The notes under the pieces are model-generated. The model was not told the origin of the DNA. It ran no database searches and worked only from the letters and a program-made list of their open reading frames with translations. Shown here piece after piece: positions 51,793 through 61,832 of a stretch of DNA of 64,000 bases. How positions within the stretch are numbered: position 1 is the first letter of the stretch; every line of letters starts with the position of its first letter. Position numbers and translations under genes: made by a program. Origin of the DNA: Rhodocyclaceae bacterium (lineage in GTDB: Bacteria > Pseudomonadota > Gammaproteobacteria > Burkholderiales > Usitatibacteraceae); NCBI GenBank assembly GCA_020247395.1, contig JADCJC010000014.1, forward strand, positions 62,001 to 126,000, in the 5' to 3' direction.

Positions 51793-53373
51793 ATGGCCAC
51801 TACGTTTGCCACACCCGGCGTTTATATCAACGAAGTCAACGCGTTTCCCAATTCGGTCGTACCGATTGCGACTGCAGTACCCGCGTTCATCGGATATACC
51901 CCGCATGCGACATACAAGGGAATTTCCTATGCGAACAAGCCTTTTAAGGTCACTTCGTTTCAGGAGTTCCAAGCAATCTTTATGTTGCCAGACCCCCCGC
52001 CGCCAACGGACCCAGTGAAGCAGTACAGCCCTGAATACTATTTGGTTGCGCAAAAAAGTCCGCCGACCTCGGGGAAATACATGCTGCTCAACGGCCAGTA
52101 CTACTCAATACTGCCGGACCCAAACACTATCTATTACTTGTACAACAGCGTTCGCCTTTTCTACCAGAACGGCGGTGGCGAAGCCTACATCGTCTCAGTA
52201 GGGTCGTACGGGCCCGCGAGCCAAAAGCCTGCGACTGACCCTGCAGCAGCAGTTGTGAATCCAAATGTGCAACTAAGCGACTTGCAGCGTGGCTTAAAGC
52301 TACTGCAAAAGGAATCAGAGCCGACGATGTACATCTGTCCGGAGGCGACATTGCTGACTCTAGGCGACAACGCCAACCTGATGCAATCCATGCTGTTGCA
52401 GGCCGAGCAGATGCAAACCGCAGTGTGCATATTTGACATCATCGGGGGTGCCAATCCTGATCCCATCCTCTACACCAACGACATTCAAACCTTCCGCAAC
52501 AACACCGGAAGCGCCGGATTGAATTACGGAACATGCTATTACCCGTTCATTGGCACGACAGTCATGCAGCCCTCAGACATCGACTTCACCAATCTATTTG
52601 GTGGTGATACGAAGCAATTGGCGGCGCTCCTTAATCCACCGTCGGCGCCAAATCAAGCTGCGGCGAGCATTCTGAATTTAATACAAAACCCGCCTAGCAG
52701 CCCGATGACAAATAGTCAGCTCCAGGCGGCGCTTATGGTGGCAAGCCCGACCTATAAACAGATCGTAAACAACGTGCTGGAAGTCGCAAACGTGCTTCCG
52801 GCAAGCGGTGCCATGGCTGGCGTATTCACCGTCAACGATGATCAGAATCGGGTATGGAATTCACCGGCGAACACCTCCATCGTCGGTGCAGTCTCCCTGC
52901 CCATCAAATTAAACGACACTGATCAGCAGAGCCTAAATCTCGATCCAGTTTCCGGCAAGTCGGTAAATGCAATCCGGTTCTTTAACGGGCAAGGGATATT
53001 GATCTGGGGGGCAAGAACGCTCGATGGGAACAGCAATGACTGGCGCTACCTATCGGTGCGGAGAACGATGACGTTCATCGAACAATCGGTGAAGCTGGCT
53101 GCACGTGCGTATGTTTTTTCCCCCAACGATGCCAACACCTGGGGCGCGATCAACAGCATGATCAGCAGTTTTTTGACCAGCGTATGGCAGCAAGGTGGGT
53201 TACAGGGGCCTACCGCCGCTTCTGCCTTCACAGTCAGCTGTGGTCTGGGATCGACAATGACACAAGACGATTTGCTTAATGGCTACCTACGCGTGTCAGT
53301 GTCGGTGGCATTGTTAAAACCCGCCGAGTTCATCGTACTCACCTTCATGCAACAGCAGGCATCTGCTGGCTAG
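51793..53373 (+). CDS. eCIS contractile tail sheath protein
   Basis: A 526-residue sheath subunit. The N-terminus (TFATPGVYINEVNAFPNSV) and the C-terminus (GILIWGARTLDG, WRYLSVRRTMTFIEQSVK) are the most conserved sheath regions and form the interlocking arms. The middle (about 80-330) is a variable outer insert rich in Pro, Gln and Ala. It contracts to drive the inner tube through the target membrane. AAGGA lies upstream of the ATG. Only one sheath gene is in this window, whereas PVC and Afp have three. Confidence 0.93.
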   Translation: MATTFATPGVYINEVNAFPNSVVPIATAVPAFIGYTPHATYKGISYANKPFKVTSFQEFQAIFMLPDPPPPTDPVKQYSPEYYLVAQKSPPTSGKYMLLNGQYYSILPDPNTIYYLYNSVRLFYQNGGGEAYIVSVGSYGPASQKPATDPAAAVVNPNVQLSDLQRGLKLLQKESEPTMYICPEATLLTLGDNANLMQSMLLQAEQMQTAVCIFDIIGGANPDPILYTNDIQTFRNNTGSAGLNYGTCYYPFIGTTVMQPSDIDFTNLFGGDTKQLAALLNPPSAPNQAAASILNLIQNPPSSPMTNSQLQAALMVASPTYKQIVNNVLEVANVLPASGAMAGVFTVNDDQNRVWNSPANTSIVGAVSLPIKLNDTDQQSLNLDPVSGKSVNAIRFFNGQGILIWGARTLDGNSNDWRYLSVRRTMTFIEQSVKLAARAYVFSPNDANTWGAINSMISSFLTSVWQQGGLQGPTAASAFTVSCGLGSTMTQDDLLNGYLRVSVSVALLKPAEFIVLTFMQQQASAG

Positions 53374-53453
53374 TGCTCGGGCTTTGTATGTCGCTTTCAA
53401 CAGCAGCGTGACCAGGGCGTTTCCCCGGAACTAAACCGCGTAAAGGAAGAATC

Positions 53454-53924
53454 ATGGCAGATGATGGAAGTAAAGAAAGTTCAACATGGCCGATGCCCAA
53501 ATTCCGTTTCAATGTGGACTTTGGAACGGAACTAACAAATATCGCCTTCCAAGAAGTCTCAGGAATGGATAAAGAAGTGCAAGTCATTGAGTATCGTGAC
53601 AGCAACAGCGCGCAGTTTTCGACCATAAAAATGCCCGGAATTGTGAAGCATGGCAACGTCACGATGAAGCGCGGTGTCTTCGTTGGAGACAATACTTTCT
53701 GGGACTGGATGAGCACGATCACCATGAACACCGTCGCTCGACGCACGGTAATCATCCGCCTGCTAAACGAGAACAATAAGGTGACTATGCAGTGGACACT
53801 CAATAACGCGTGGCCTACCAAAATCAGCAGCACCGACTTGAAGTCTGATGGGAACGAGGTGGCTGTCGATTCGATCGAAATTGCCTATGAAACCTTGGTG
53901 ATCGCGAACACCAACAATGCCTGA
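53454..53924 (+). CDS. eCIS inner tube protein 1
   Basis: A 156-residue tube protein of the phage T4 gp19/Hcp-like fold: FRFNVDFGTELTNIAFQEVSGMD, then GNVTMKRGVF and WDWMSTI. Such proteins form the hexameric rings through which cargo passes. AAAGGAAG precedes the ATG. The stop overlaps the next gene's start. Confidence 0.92.
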   Translation: MADDGSKESSTWPMPKFRFNVDFGTELTNIAFQEVSGMDKEVQVIEYRDSNSAQFSTIKMPGIVKHGNVTMKRGVFVGDNTFWDWMSTITMNTVARRTVIIRLLNENNKVTMQWTLNNAWPTKISSTDLKSDGNEVAVDSIEIAYETLVIANTNNA

Positions 53925-54381
53925 CTTTCAGACAAGCTTCTATTTCAGCTTGGCTATCGGAAACGACAGCAGCGAATCGGACGCCGCGTTTCAGGAGGTG
54001 TCGGGGTTGAATGCGCAGCTCGACGTCGAGGAAGTCGTCAGCGGTGGTGAGAACCGGTTCAAGTACAGATTGCCGACCACAACGACCTATCCTAACTTGA
54101 TTCTGAAGCGAGGAGTGGCCAGTGCACCTTCCCCGCTTGTCGCTTGGTGCGCTCGGACCTTAGGCGATGGCCTTGCAAGTCCGATCACGTGCAAGGACCT
54201 CCTGTTAAGCCTGCTCGACAAGAATGGACAAACCACGATGAGCTGGAGTTTTCTAGGGGCCTATCCCGTGAAGTGGGCAATAAACGATCTCAAATCTCAG
54301 GAGAGCAATATCTTGATCGAGACCATCGAGCTGGTCTATCGATATGTCAGCATCGCCGATCCGCGCGCCAAGCCACGTTGA
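53917..54381 (+). CDS. eCIS inner tube protein 2
   Basis: A 154-residue second tube paralogue (FQTSFYFSLAIGN, AFQEVSGLNAQLDVEEVVSGG, LILKRGVASAPSP), overlapping the first by eight bases. In PVC/Afp a second, distinct tube protein (Pvc5-like) forms the first ring next to the spike. Sequence divergence between the two here suggests the same division of labour. Confidence 0.9.
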   Translation: MPDFQTSFYFSLAIGNDSSESDAAFQEVSGLNAQLDVEEVVSGGENRFKYRLPTTTTYPNLILKRGVASAPSPLVAWCARTLGDGLASPITCKDLLLSLLDKNGQTTMSWSFLGAYPVKWAINDLKSQESNILIETIELVYRYVSIADPRAKPR

Positions 54382-54424
54382 AAGTCGGTGCACAAGTTTT
54401 TCCACTTCCTACTGAAAACAACAT

Positions 54425-54595
54425 ATGCCCGTCGAAATTCGCGAACTCATCATTAAGACCACTGTTATCGATCCAAAGGCAAGGACCGAGGAAATGGCAG
54501 TCAACGAAAAACTTACTGCTTTCAAACAGCAAGTCGTTCAGGAATGCATCAAGGTCATGAAAGACAAGGTATTGAAACGCGGGTTACAGCGGTAG
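54425..54595 (+). CDS. eCIS DUF5908 small protein (Pvc6-like)
   Basis: A 56-residue protein beginning MPVEIRELIIKTTV and ending KVMKDKVLKRGLQR. Small proteins with this MPIEIRELIIK start sit between the tube and LysM genes in eCIS loci (DUF5908, Pvc6). Function unknown. Its position between tube 2 and the LysM gene supports it. Confidence 0.82.
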   Translation: MPVEIRELIIKTTVIDPKARTEEMAVNEKLTAFKQQVVQECIKVMKDKVLKRGLQR

Positions 54596-54614
54596 CCGAG
54601 ACATCTGAAACGAC

Positions 54615-55292
54615 ATGAGCAACCTTCAACTGACAGCGTACAGCGATGGCACTTTCAATACGAAGGTGGCCGGCGGCTCGTATGAAGTAATGCTCAATCC
54701 GGACAAACTTCAGTGGAATCGGAAGGTCCAGTACAACGAAGAAACTAGTATCGACAGCAGCGCGCCCTCGTCCAAATACAACAAAACGCCGAGCGAAAAA
54801 CTCAGCTTCGATCTAGTCATCGATTGCACTGGCGTGGTGAATCCAAAGCGTCTGGACTTACCTAGTGAAATTGATCAGTTGTGTAAGGTCATCTACGACT
54901 ACAACGGAAACATTCACCGACCCAACTTCGTCATTGTTAGTTGGGGTGGTGGACTAACGTTTAAAGCTGTGTTGGTTAGTTTCAGCCTGTCGTACACGTT
55001 TTTCAAACCTGACGGTACGCCGCTTCGCGCCAAGGCAAGCCTAGAGTTTGCTTCCTACGTCGATCCTGCAACCTTAGCAAAGCTTGATGACAAAAAATCG
55101 CCGGACATGACGCACCTGGTTGAGGTGGTGGAAGGCGACACCCTTCCCCAGATTTCTAACCAAATATATCGATCGCCGAACTACTTCGTCCAGATTGCGC
55201 AATTTAATCAACTGAACAAGTTTCGCCGCTTGAAACCAGGGAGTCGATTGGTTGTGCCTCCGCTCCAGCGTGAAAGAGTCGTCAATGCCTAG
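54615..55292 (+). CDS. eCIS LysM-domain tube/baseplate adaptor (Pvc7-like)
   Basis: A 225-residue protein with an N-terminal CIS tube-adaptor domain (YEVMLNPDKLQWNRKVQYNE) and a C-terminal LysM motif (EVVEGDTLPQISNQIY, FRRLKPGSRLVVPP). It corresponds to Pvc7/Afp7, like gp53 of phage T4, joining the tube to the baseplate. It overlaps the spike gene start by eight bases. Confidence 0.9.
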   Translation: MSNLQLTAYSDGTFNTKVAGGSYEVMLNPDKLQWNRKVQYNEETSIDSSAPSSKYNKTPSEKLSFDLVIDCTGVVNPKRLDLPSEIDQLCKVIYDYNGNIHRPNFVIVSWGGGLTFKAVLVSFSLSYTFFKPDGTPLRAKASLEFASYVDPATLAKLDDKKSPDMTHLVEVVEGDTLPQISNQIYRSPNYFVQIAQFNQLNKFRRLKPGSRLVVPPLQRERVVNA

Positions 55293-57069
55293 TGCAACGC
55301 CGGGGGGCGTCGTCACCTTCAGCATCAAGTCCAATGGCTCGCCTGTTCCGGGCACCTTCCAAGTTCACGCCATTCGGGTCGAACAGACGGTGAACCGCAT
55401 TGCATCGGCCACGATTACTGTGCTAGACGGTAATCCCTCTACCGAGTCCTTCTCCGTAAGCGATTCAGCATCATTCGTGCCGGGTGCCGATATTCGTATT
55501 GAGGTCGGTTACGACGGCAAGAACACGCTCCTTTTCAGCGGTATCGTCGTCAAGCAATTGCTGCAAATCGACAATTCTGCCGGTCCATTGCTCGAAATTG
55601 AGTGTATGGACAAGGGCGTAAAAATGACTGTAGGCCGCAAGAGCGCCACCTACCTCAAGAAGACAGATAGCGATGTCATTGGCACACTCATCGCAGCGGC
55701 CGGTCTCACGGCGTCCGTTTCATCGACCTCAGTGCAACTTCCAGAGCTTGTTCAGTACTACGCAAGCGACTGGGACTTCATGCTGGCTCGCGCAGAAATT
55801 AACAGCATGGTCGTCAGCGCCGTCAATGGCAAGGTTTCGGTATTCGATCCCACGACCAACACAACACCGGTGCTGACATTAACCTACGGCGGAAATCTCT
55901 TTCGCTTTAGCGCGGAACTCAACTGCTTAACCCAACTAAGCCAGGTCGAGGCACGCGCATGGGACTTCACGAGTCAAGTTCTGCTCAAAGCCGCAGCACC
56001 TAACAACCGCGCAGGCCCCGGGAATTTAAGCAGTAAAACGCTTTCGCAAGTAGTGGGGCTGCCGAGTTATGCGTTGCAGACCTCTGCGGCCGAAACGAGC
56101 GATGAACTGAACATCTGGGCCAAAGCGCAGATGCTGAAAAGTGATTTGTCCAAGATCACGGGCGATGCCCGCTTTCAAGGAACCTCGTCTCTCGTCCCTG
56201 GCAATTATGTGACCTTGTCCGGCGCGGGTGCGAGATTCGACGGCAATCATTTTGTCTCGTCTGTCCGCCACGACATCTCTGATGGCAATTGGGTGACGGA
56301 AGCATCCCTTGGCTTGACCCCTTGGTGGTTTGTGCAGGAAAACGCGGTGGAGGCACCTCCGGCCGCAGGGCTCTTACCCGGCATTGCTGGCCTCTTCAAC
56401 GCGACCGTCAAAAAGGTTGACTCGGATCCAGACGACGGATATCGCATTCTCGTTGAGGTCGCGCTGTTTAACGACAACGGGACAGGACTATGGGCGAGAC
56501 TCGCCAACTTTTACGCAACCAGCGGCCACGGTGCATTTTTTCTGCCGGAAGTCGGCGATGAGGTCATCCTAGGTTTTCTCAACCAAGACCCGCGGTTTCC
56601 AGTGATTCTCGGCAGCGTTTATAGCCAGATAAACAAGCCATTTGCATCATGCACTCCCAATGAGAAAAACAGCATCAAGGCGATTGTCACCAGAAGTGAC
56701 TTGCGAATTGTGTTCGACGACGAGAACACGATTCTCACAATGACCACGCCGTCAAACAAGAAGCTGGTGCTAGACGACAAGAACAATCAGATAGAAATCG
56801 AAGACGAATTCGGCAACTCTTTGGTGATGTCCAGATCGGGCATTACGGTTAAAAGCGACAAGGACATTACCCTTCAGGCCGGGCAGAACATCAACATCAA
56901 AGGAAATTCGGGAGTCGATGTTGAAAGCGCCGCCGGTGATGTCGAGGTTAAGGTCAACAACATTAACGAAACTGCAAATCTGCAATACGCCGCCAAGGGC
57001 AGCCTGACTGCCGCTGTTCAAGGAGGCACCGAGCTGACCCTCAAGGCCGCAATGGTCATGATCAATTGA
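55285..57069 (+). CDS. eCIS central spike protein (VgrG-like, Pvc8-like)
   Basis: A 594-residue spike. The N-terminal two-thirds have the gp27-like ring domains; the gp5-like OB fold follows (YRILVEVALFNDNGTGLWARL, FLPEVGDEVILGFLNQDPRFPVILG), and the C-terminus is a beta-helical repeat (LVLDDKNNQIEIEDEFGNSL, then GQNINIKGNSG). It forms the trimeric needle that carries the PAAR tip. ATG 55285 overlaps the previous stop. Confidence 0.92.
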   Translation: MPSATPGGVVTFSIKSNGSPVPGTFQVHAIRVEQTVNRIASATITVLDGNPSTESFSVSDSASFVPGADIRIEVGYDGKNTLLFSGIVVKQLLQIDNSAGPLLEIECMDKGVKMTVGRKSATYLKKTDSDVIGTLIAAAGLTASVSSTSVQLPELVQYYASDWDFMLARAEINSMVVSAVNGKVSVFDPTTNTTPVLTLTYGGNLFRFSAELNCLTQLSQVEARAWDFTSQVLLKAAAPNNRAGPGNLSSKTLSQVVGLPSYALQTSAAETSDELNIWAKAQMLKSDLSKITGDARFQGTSSLVPGNYVTLSGAGARFDGNHFVSSVRHDISDGNWVTEASLGLTPWWFVQENAVEAPPAAGLLPGIAGLFNATVKKVDSDPDDGYRILVEVALFNDNGTGLWARLANFYATSGHGAFFLPEVGDEVILGFLNQDPRFPVILGSVYSQINKPFASCTPNEKNSIKAIVTRSDLRIVFDDENTILTMTTPSNKKLVLDDKNNQIEIEDEFGNSLVMSRSGITVKSDKDITLQAGQNINIKGNSGVDVESAAGDVEVKVNNINETANLQYAAKGSLTAAVQGGTELTLKAAMVMIN

Positions 57070-57082
57070 TAGGAAATTGCCA

Positions 57083-57382
57083 ATGCCTCCGGCCGCCCGA
57101 TTAACCGACTTCCATGAATGCCCGATGGTCACACCGGGACTTCCGCCAATTCCGCACGTCGGTGGCCCGATAGTCGCGCCCGGCGCGCCAACGGTGCTGA
57201 TCGGCAAGCTACCCGCCGCTAAGGTAGGTGACATGGCGGTGTGCGTTGGACCACCAGACGCCATCGTCAAAGGATCGTCCTCGGTGCTGATCAACAGCAT
57301 GCCCGCAGCCCGCATGGGGGATTCCACCGCGCACGGCGGAACGATCGCATTGGGCGACTTCACAGTGATGATTGGAGGTTAA
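57083..57382 (+). CDS. eCIS PAAR-domain spike tip (Pvc10-like)
   Basis: A 99-residue PAAR protein starting MPPAARLTDFHECPM, with GGPIVAPGAPTVLIGKLPAAK and GDSTAHGGTIALGD. Histidines and a cysteine at the usual places would bind the zinc ion at the tip. No extension is fused, so it is a simple tip without its own effector domain. Confidence 0.92.
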   Translation: MPPAARLTDFHECPMVTPGLPPIPHVGGPIVAPGAPTVLIGKLPAAKVGDMAVCVGPPDAIVKGSSSVLINSMPAARMGDSTAHGGTIALGDFTVMIGG

Positions 57383-57387
57383 CGCGC

Positions 57388-57816
57388 ATGCATGGAAGCA
57401 GCTTTCTTGGGACGGGATGGTCGTTTCCACCGGCGTTCGATCGCGCGAGCGATCGTCTGCGAATGGTTTCCGGGGAAAGCAACATAAAGCAATCTATCGA
57501 CCTTTTGCTACGAACGTCGGTAGGTAGCCGCTGCCTACTGCCGGCATTTGGGTGCGCACTCAATCAATACATTTTTCGTCAAGTAGACGCAACTGTGCGC
57601 GCTGAGATTATTGCGACTGTCAAACAAACGCTTCTCGATTACGAGCCCCGGATCATTGTTGAACGTACCGATATCCGGGAAGTCGACGGGGGAGCAATGA
57701 TCGAACTCGGCATTGGGTACTTGGTCAAGCAGACAAACACGCGGCATAACCATGTCTTCCCTTTTTCGCTAGTCGAAGGGACAAACCTCAGTACCGCAAG
57801 TCGAGCGCTGCCATGA
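57388..57816 (+). CDS. eCIS baseplate wedge protein, gp25-like (Pvc9-like)
   Basis: A 142-residue GPW/gp25 protein: MHGSSFLGTGWSFPPAFD, then ESNIKQSIDLLLRTSVGSR and CLLPAFGCALNQYIF, with the RTDIREVDGGAMIELGIGYLV strand pair. It starts the baseplate ring and sheath nucleation. ATG 57388 is five bases after the PAAR stop. Its own stop overlaps the next start (ATGA). Confidence 0.88.
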   Translation: MHGSSFLGTGWSFPPAFDRASDRLRMVSGESNIKQSIDLLLRTSVGSRCLLPAFGCALNQYIFRQVDATVRAEIIATVKQTLLDYEPRIIVERTDIREVDGGAMIELGIGYLVKQTNTRHNHVFPFSLVEGTNLSTASRALP

Positions 57817-60800
57817 TGCAAAACTTCGCGACGCGCCCTAACCCATATCTTGCGGCGCTGAATCCAGCCTGCATACCGATTGATGGACGCGACAGTCGTG
57901 ACCGCTTGGCGTTTGTTGCCACCTACACGCGACTAATCCAGTATTTCGACAGCAAAAACAAGCTGGCCGGAAACTGGCAGGCCTTCTTCCTAAAAGATCC
58001 TGCGATCCTGTTCGCTGAGATCAGCAAGACCGACTACGAAGCGTGCCACGCGCGTTTCCTATCGGCGGACGAAGGGCTGCGCCATGCTTCCTCCGACGCC
58101 GTTCGGGATGTGTTTGTCAACCAGCTATGCAGTTTGCTCAGGGACATTTTTCGCACACTGAACCAGTGGTTACGGTTCATGGGTATCCGGACAGAACTCG
58201 ATCATCTACGCAGCTTTCTTGAAAAAAAAATTCGCGAAAGCCTGTCTGCGCAGCTTTGCCTGTTCATTAGCCTACAGCAACGGTTGAGCGTGCAGACGAA
58301 TCGAGGTGTCGAAGCACCTGACACCGACTTGTATCGGAACTTTGAGCCGCTTTGGCACGAGCGGGCCTACCGCCTCACTGAGCTTGCGTCCGCTAAGGAT
58401 GGAGACATTCGGCCGATTATCGCGGCACTCCAACGCGTCTATCACTCGGTGTTCGACACGCTGGTGCAGGCCGTGGACTACGCGAAACAGGCGTTCTATC
58501 ACAAAGAGCTAGAGCCGAACGATTTTCCGGACACCGCGCTAATGATCACGTTTTGCCGTTTGATGGCAACCGAGGTCGCTGAAATAAACAAGCTGGGAAA
58601 AAAGCATCTGGATTTTTACTACGACCGGGTTTTGCACCAGCAACTGCGGACGGCAGTGCCTGACCAGGTGTACGTCAGTTTGCGTCTTGCCGACAAGGTT
58701 GAATCCTTTCAGCTCTCGGCAGGAACGGCGTTTCTGGCGGGACAGTACCCGGACTTGAGCGACATCCTCTATTGCAATGCGACGAACGAGCCCCTCAGCA
58801 AGGCAGTCATTTCTTCTGCTTATACGGTTCACTGTGGTCGAGACGATACCGCGCAAGCTGGAGAGGCCTTATTCTTAAAAAAAATTTCCGCACCTAACCA
58901 AGTCTCCCGCAATTTCATGAACGAAATTCTGAGCTGGGATGCCTTTGGCGGCAGTAGCGGGGTGCGTATTCGGCAGGGTTTCGCTATCGCCTCCCCCATG
59001 CTGTTATTGCAAAGTGGACACCGTAAGATCACGGTGGATTTGGAATTGGCGGGCGGCGAACCACTAGAGGCCTTGGCCGATAGCCAATACTTTCTAAGTA
59101 CTGCCGCAGGGTGGATGAGAGTGTCGCCGACCGACGAGTCTTCGGGCAATTCGCTGGTCTTTAAATTAGCGGTGGACGACGCACCCATTGTTCCATTCGA
59201 GGAGAACCCGGACGGCTATACAAGTCGCTGGCCTCTACTGAAAGCGGTGCTTAGTGAAAAAGCGAATCTGTTCGCCCCACCACGTCTGACGAAGATCAAC
59301 ATCCAGGCGCACGTCACAGGGTTCACGGCATTTTCTTTGGCAAATGATCTCGGGCGCCTGAAGGAAAGCGCACCGCAGCCATTGTTCGGCCCCATTCCGC
59401 AGGCCGGCGCGCGATTTTTTGTCGGCAGTAATGAGTGCTTTGCAAAGCCACTTGACGCTCTAACGCTAACCATTACTTGGGACAATTTACCGTTAGACGC
59501 GGATTTCTGTTCTTACTATTCGGCCTACAACACCTATCTAGCCAAGTCTGATACAAAAAACTCGCCCCCTTCAGCAACCGTGTTTAATAACCTTGCATTC
59601 AAGGGAACGTGGGCGCAATTGCGGCAGAAAAAGTGGACGGACTTGACCCCCAAGGTGCCCGTTCGTGTTGTGCCAACCCCACCTCAGAAGGCGTCGCCCT
59701 CACCAGCCGGAGTCGCACCTGCCGATTCGTCGCCTGCCATCGAAGAGGTCAAGCGCAGCGAGCCAGACGTCGTGGCGCGGTTGTGGCAATTATCGAAGAC
59801 AGTCCTGCAAACGGCATTGAAGCTAATTGGCCACGATGCCGCTCGGGGAGCGAGTCAACCTGTAGAAAGTCACGCAGGCAATTCAGAAAGCAGCAAGACT
59901 TTCAGCAAGAGCGTCTCGTCGGCCAGCAGCAACAGGTCTGAGGACACAACGGGGCACGTCGCGTCAACCGCCGACGACGCAACCGTTTCGCTGTACCAAG
60001 TGTACTCGTCGTGCGTCCCTCCAGTATCGACCGATCCACTTTGTCCAACTAGCATTTTCAAGTTTTCGTTCGACACGCCCGCAGTTTCTAGGGACGATGC
60101 AATTTGGCAGCCATCTCTAGCGCTCGCGCCCCTGCCACCGGTGAATCTTGCCTCCAACGGTTACCTTTGCTTTGCGCTCAGCCAGCCCTCCTACGCGTTT
60201 GGTGCGACTCTATATCCACAGGTGGTTGCACAGGTGAGCCTTGACAACGCGCAATGGCTGATCGGGCAAGCCAAGGGGTGTACCGCTGGCTCACTGGTTT
60301 CGATGATCGGCCAACTCATCAAGAAAGTGTTCGCGAAGTTCACCGGATCAAGCGCCACCGCTCCAGCAAGCGGTCCCGCCGACCTTCCGAACCAGCCGTA
60401 TATTCCAAGCGAATCCATCGTTACCGGCTGTTACACCGCAACTGCGAGCATTGCTATTGGGGCTTCTCTTACCGACGATACGGCGAACCCGTTGGAGCTG
60501 TATCACTACGGCTCGTTTAAGCCCTATCTCGCATATGACAGCACCAACACTGCGAACAGCACGGGTTACGACAACCTAGTTCCCGCCGACCGTGAGGCTG
60601 AGACAGCTGCCGTGCCGCCGCTCCAGCTATACACCGGCGTCGGCGGCCAGGGTTGTCTATATCTCTCTATTTCAGGGCTGCAGGCACCGTGCACTCTGTC
60701 GCTATACGCAGAGGTCAGTCCCGATGAAACGCGGCGGTTGCCCGAGATTGGCGAGGTGGGCTATTACATGTGGGGAACGGAAGGCTGGCAACCGCTCACC

Positions 60801-61832
60801 GTGTTGCTCGACGACACCGGCTGTCTGAGTCGCTCGGGAATCATACGCTTTGCTGTGCCGTCAGTGGGCCCTCTACATGCGTCTAACAAATTCATATCGA
60901 GCGGCTCGGTGCCCGAAAAAGTTGCCGCGGCCGAGGGAGAACAATCCTTTATTGCCTCACCGCTCATGCCGAATGATGATTTTTGGATCGCCATTGCGTC
61001 AAAGGCGGATGGCATCAACTTGCGACTAAGTTACCTCGATACACAAACGGTTAGGCTGATACGGACGACGATGGCAGCGTTGCCGAAAGGCGAAACGCCG
61101 TCTCTCTCCCCTAGTGTAATCAGGGCGCCGAAGAATAAGGTGTGGCAAATCGCGTCAATTAGTCAACCGTTTGCGTCGTTTGGCGGGAAGCCCGCCGAAC
61201 AAAAGGAAAGCTTCACGCCCCGTGAAAGCTATTACAGACGAGTCAGCACGCGACTGAACAATAAAGATCGGGCAATTAGCCGCGCTGATTTCGCCGACTT
61301 GGCTCTTGATGCGGACCCAGGCTTGTTCTACGCAAAGGTGATCCCAGCGGAGCTGGGAAAGGTTCGGGTCGCCCTCGTTCAGGGTTACTCCAATGCGCAG
61401 ATGCCAGAAGCTTTTCGTCCCAATGTCGATGGGGCGAGACGGCAGACGGTGTTGCAAGCTCTTGCGAAGCGGACGTCTGGTCAGGTAGGCGTTGAGGTTG
61501 TGAACTTTAAACACAAGGTCGTTACCGTTTACGCGACTATCTACATTGCATCGGATCTTGACGTCGGAAAAATGGCGGTCGAGCTTAATCAGTCGATCAA
61601 AATGTACCTCTCACCTTGGATCGAGAGCGAGGGACCAAAGGCAAACATTGGTCCGCGCATCAACCTCTCCGCGCTGATTGGATTTCTCGTTAGCCGCAAG
61701 GGTGTTCGTTCGGTCGAAAAACTCAGCCTCGACGGAAGCGACGAACTAACAAGCGAAGACACGATTTTCGTCTCTGCGATAGAACATCAGCTCGTGATCA
61801 AGCCGACGGAGGCCATGCTTGTCACTGCATGA
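57813..61832 (+). CDS. eCIS large baseplate protein (Pvc11/gp6-like)
   Basis: A 1339-residue protein. The N-terminal part (LAFVATYTRLIQYFDSKNKL, KDPAILFAEI) and the C-terminal 250 residues (RESYYRRVSTRLNNKDRAIS, LFYAKVIP, LDVGKMAVELNQSIKMYLSP, INLSALIGFLVSRKGVRSVE) are the conserved ends of eCIS baseplate wedge proteins of the gp6/J type. A low-complexity Pro/Ser/Ala linker lies at about 625-725. It is longer than Pvc11, mostly through middle inserts. Confidence 0.82.
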   Translation: MMQNFATRPNPYLAALNPACIPIDGRDSRDRLAFVATYTRLIQYFDSKNKLAGNWQAFFLKDPAILFAEISKTDYEACHARFLSADEGLRHASSDAVRDVFVNQLCSLLRDIFRTLNQWLRFMGIRTELDHLRSFLEKKIRESLSAQLCLFISLQQRLSVQTNRGVEAPDTDLYRNFEPLWHERAYRLTELASAKDGDIRPIIAALQRVYHSVFDTLVQAVDYAKQAFYHKELEPNDFPDTALMITFCRLMATEVAEINKLGKKHLDFYYDRVLHQQLRTAVPDQVYVSLRLADKVESFQLSAGTAFLAGQYPDLSDILYCNATNEPLSKAVISSAYTVHCGRDDTAQAGEALFLKKISAPNQVSRNFMNEILSWDAFGGSSGVRIRQGFAIASPMLLLQSGHRKITVDLELAGGEPLEALADSQYFLSTAAGWMRVSPTDESSGNSLVFKLAVDDAPIVPFEENPDGYTSRWPLLKAVLSEKANLFAPPRLTKINIQAHVTGFTAFSLANDLGRLKESAPQPLFGPIPQAGARFFVGSNECFAKPLDALTLTITWDNLPLDADFCSYYSAYNTYLAKSDTKNSPPSATVFNNLAFKGTWAQLRQKKWTDLTPKVPVRVVPTPPQKASPSPAGVAPADSSPAIEEVKRSEPDVVARLWQLSKTVLQTALKLIGHDAARGASQPVESHAGNSESSKTFSKSVSSASSNRSEDTTGHVASTADDATVSLYQVYSSCVPPVSTDPLCPTSIFKFSFDTPAVSRDDAIWQPSLALAPLPPVNLASNGYLCFALSQPSYAFGATLYPQVVAQVSLDNAQWLIGQAKGCTAGSLVSMIGQLIKKVFAKFTGSSATAPASGPADLPNQPYIPSESIVTGCYTATASIAIGASLTDDTANPLELYHYGSFKPYLAYDSTNTANSTGYDNLVPADREAETAAVPPLQLYTGVGGQGCLYLSISGLQAPCTLSLYAEVSPDETRRLPEIGEVGYYMWGTEGWQPLTVLLDDTGCLSRSGIIRFAVPSVGPLHASNKFISSGSVPEKVAAAEGEQSFIASPLMPNDDFWIAIASKADGINLRLSYLDTQTVRLIRTTMAALPKGETPSLSPSVIRAPKNKVWQIASISQPFASFGGKPAEQKESFTPRESYYRRVSTRLNNKDRAISRADFADLALDADPGLFYAKVIPAELGKVRVALVQGYSNAQMPEAFRPNVDGARRQTVLQALAKRTSGQVGVEVVNFKHKVVTVYATIYIASDLDVGKMAVELNQSIKMYLSPWIESEGPKANIGPRINLSALIGFLVSRKGVRSVEKLSLDGSDELTSEDTIFVSAIEHQLVIKPTEAMLVTA

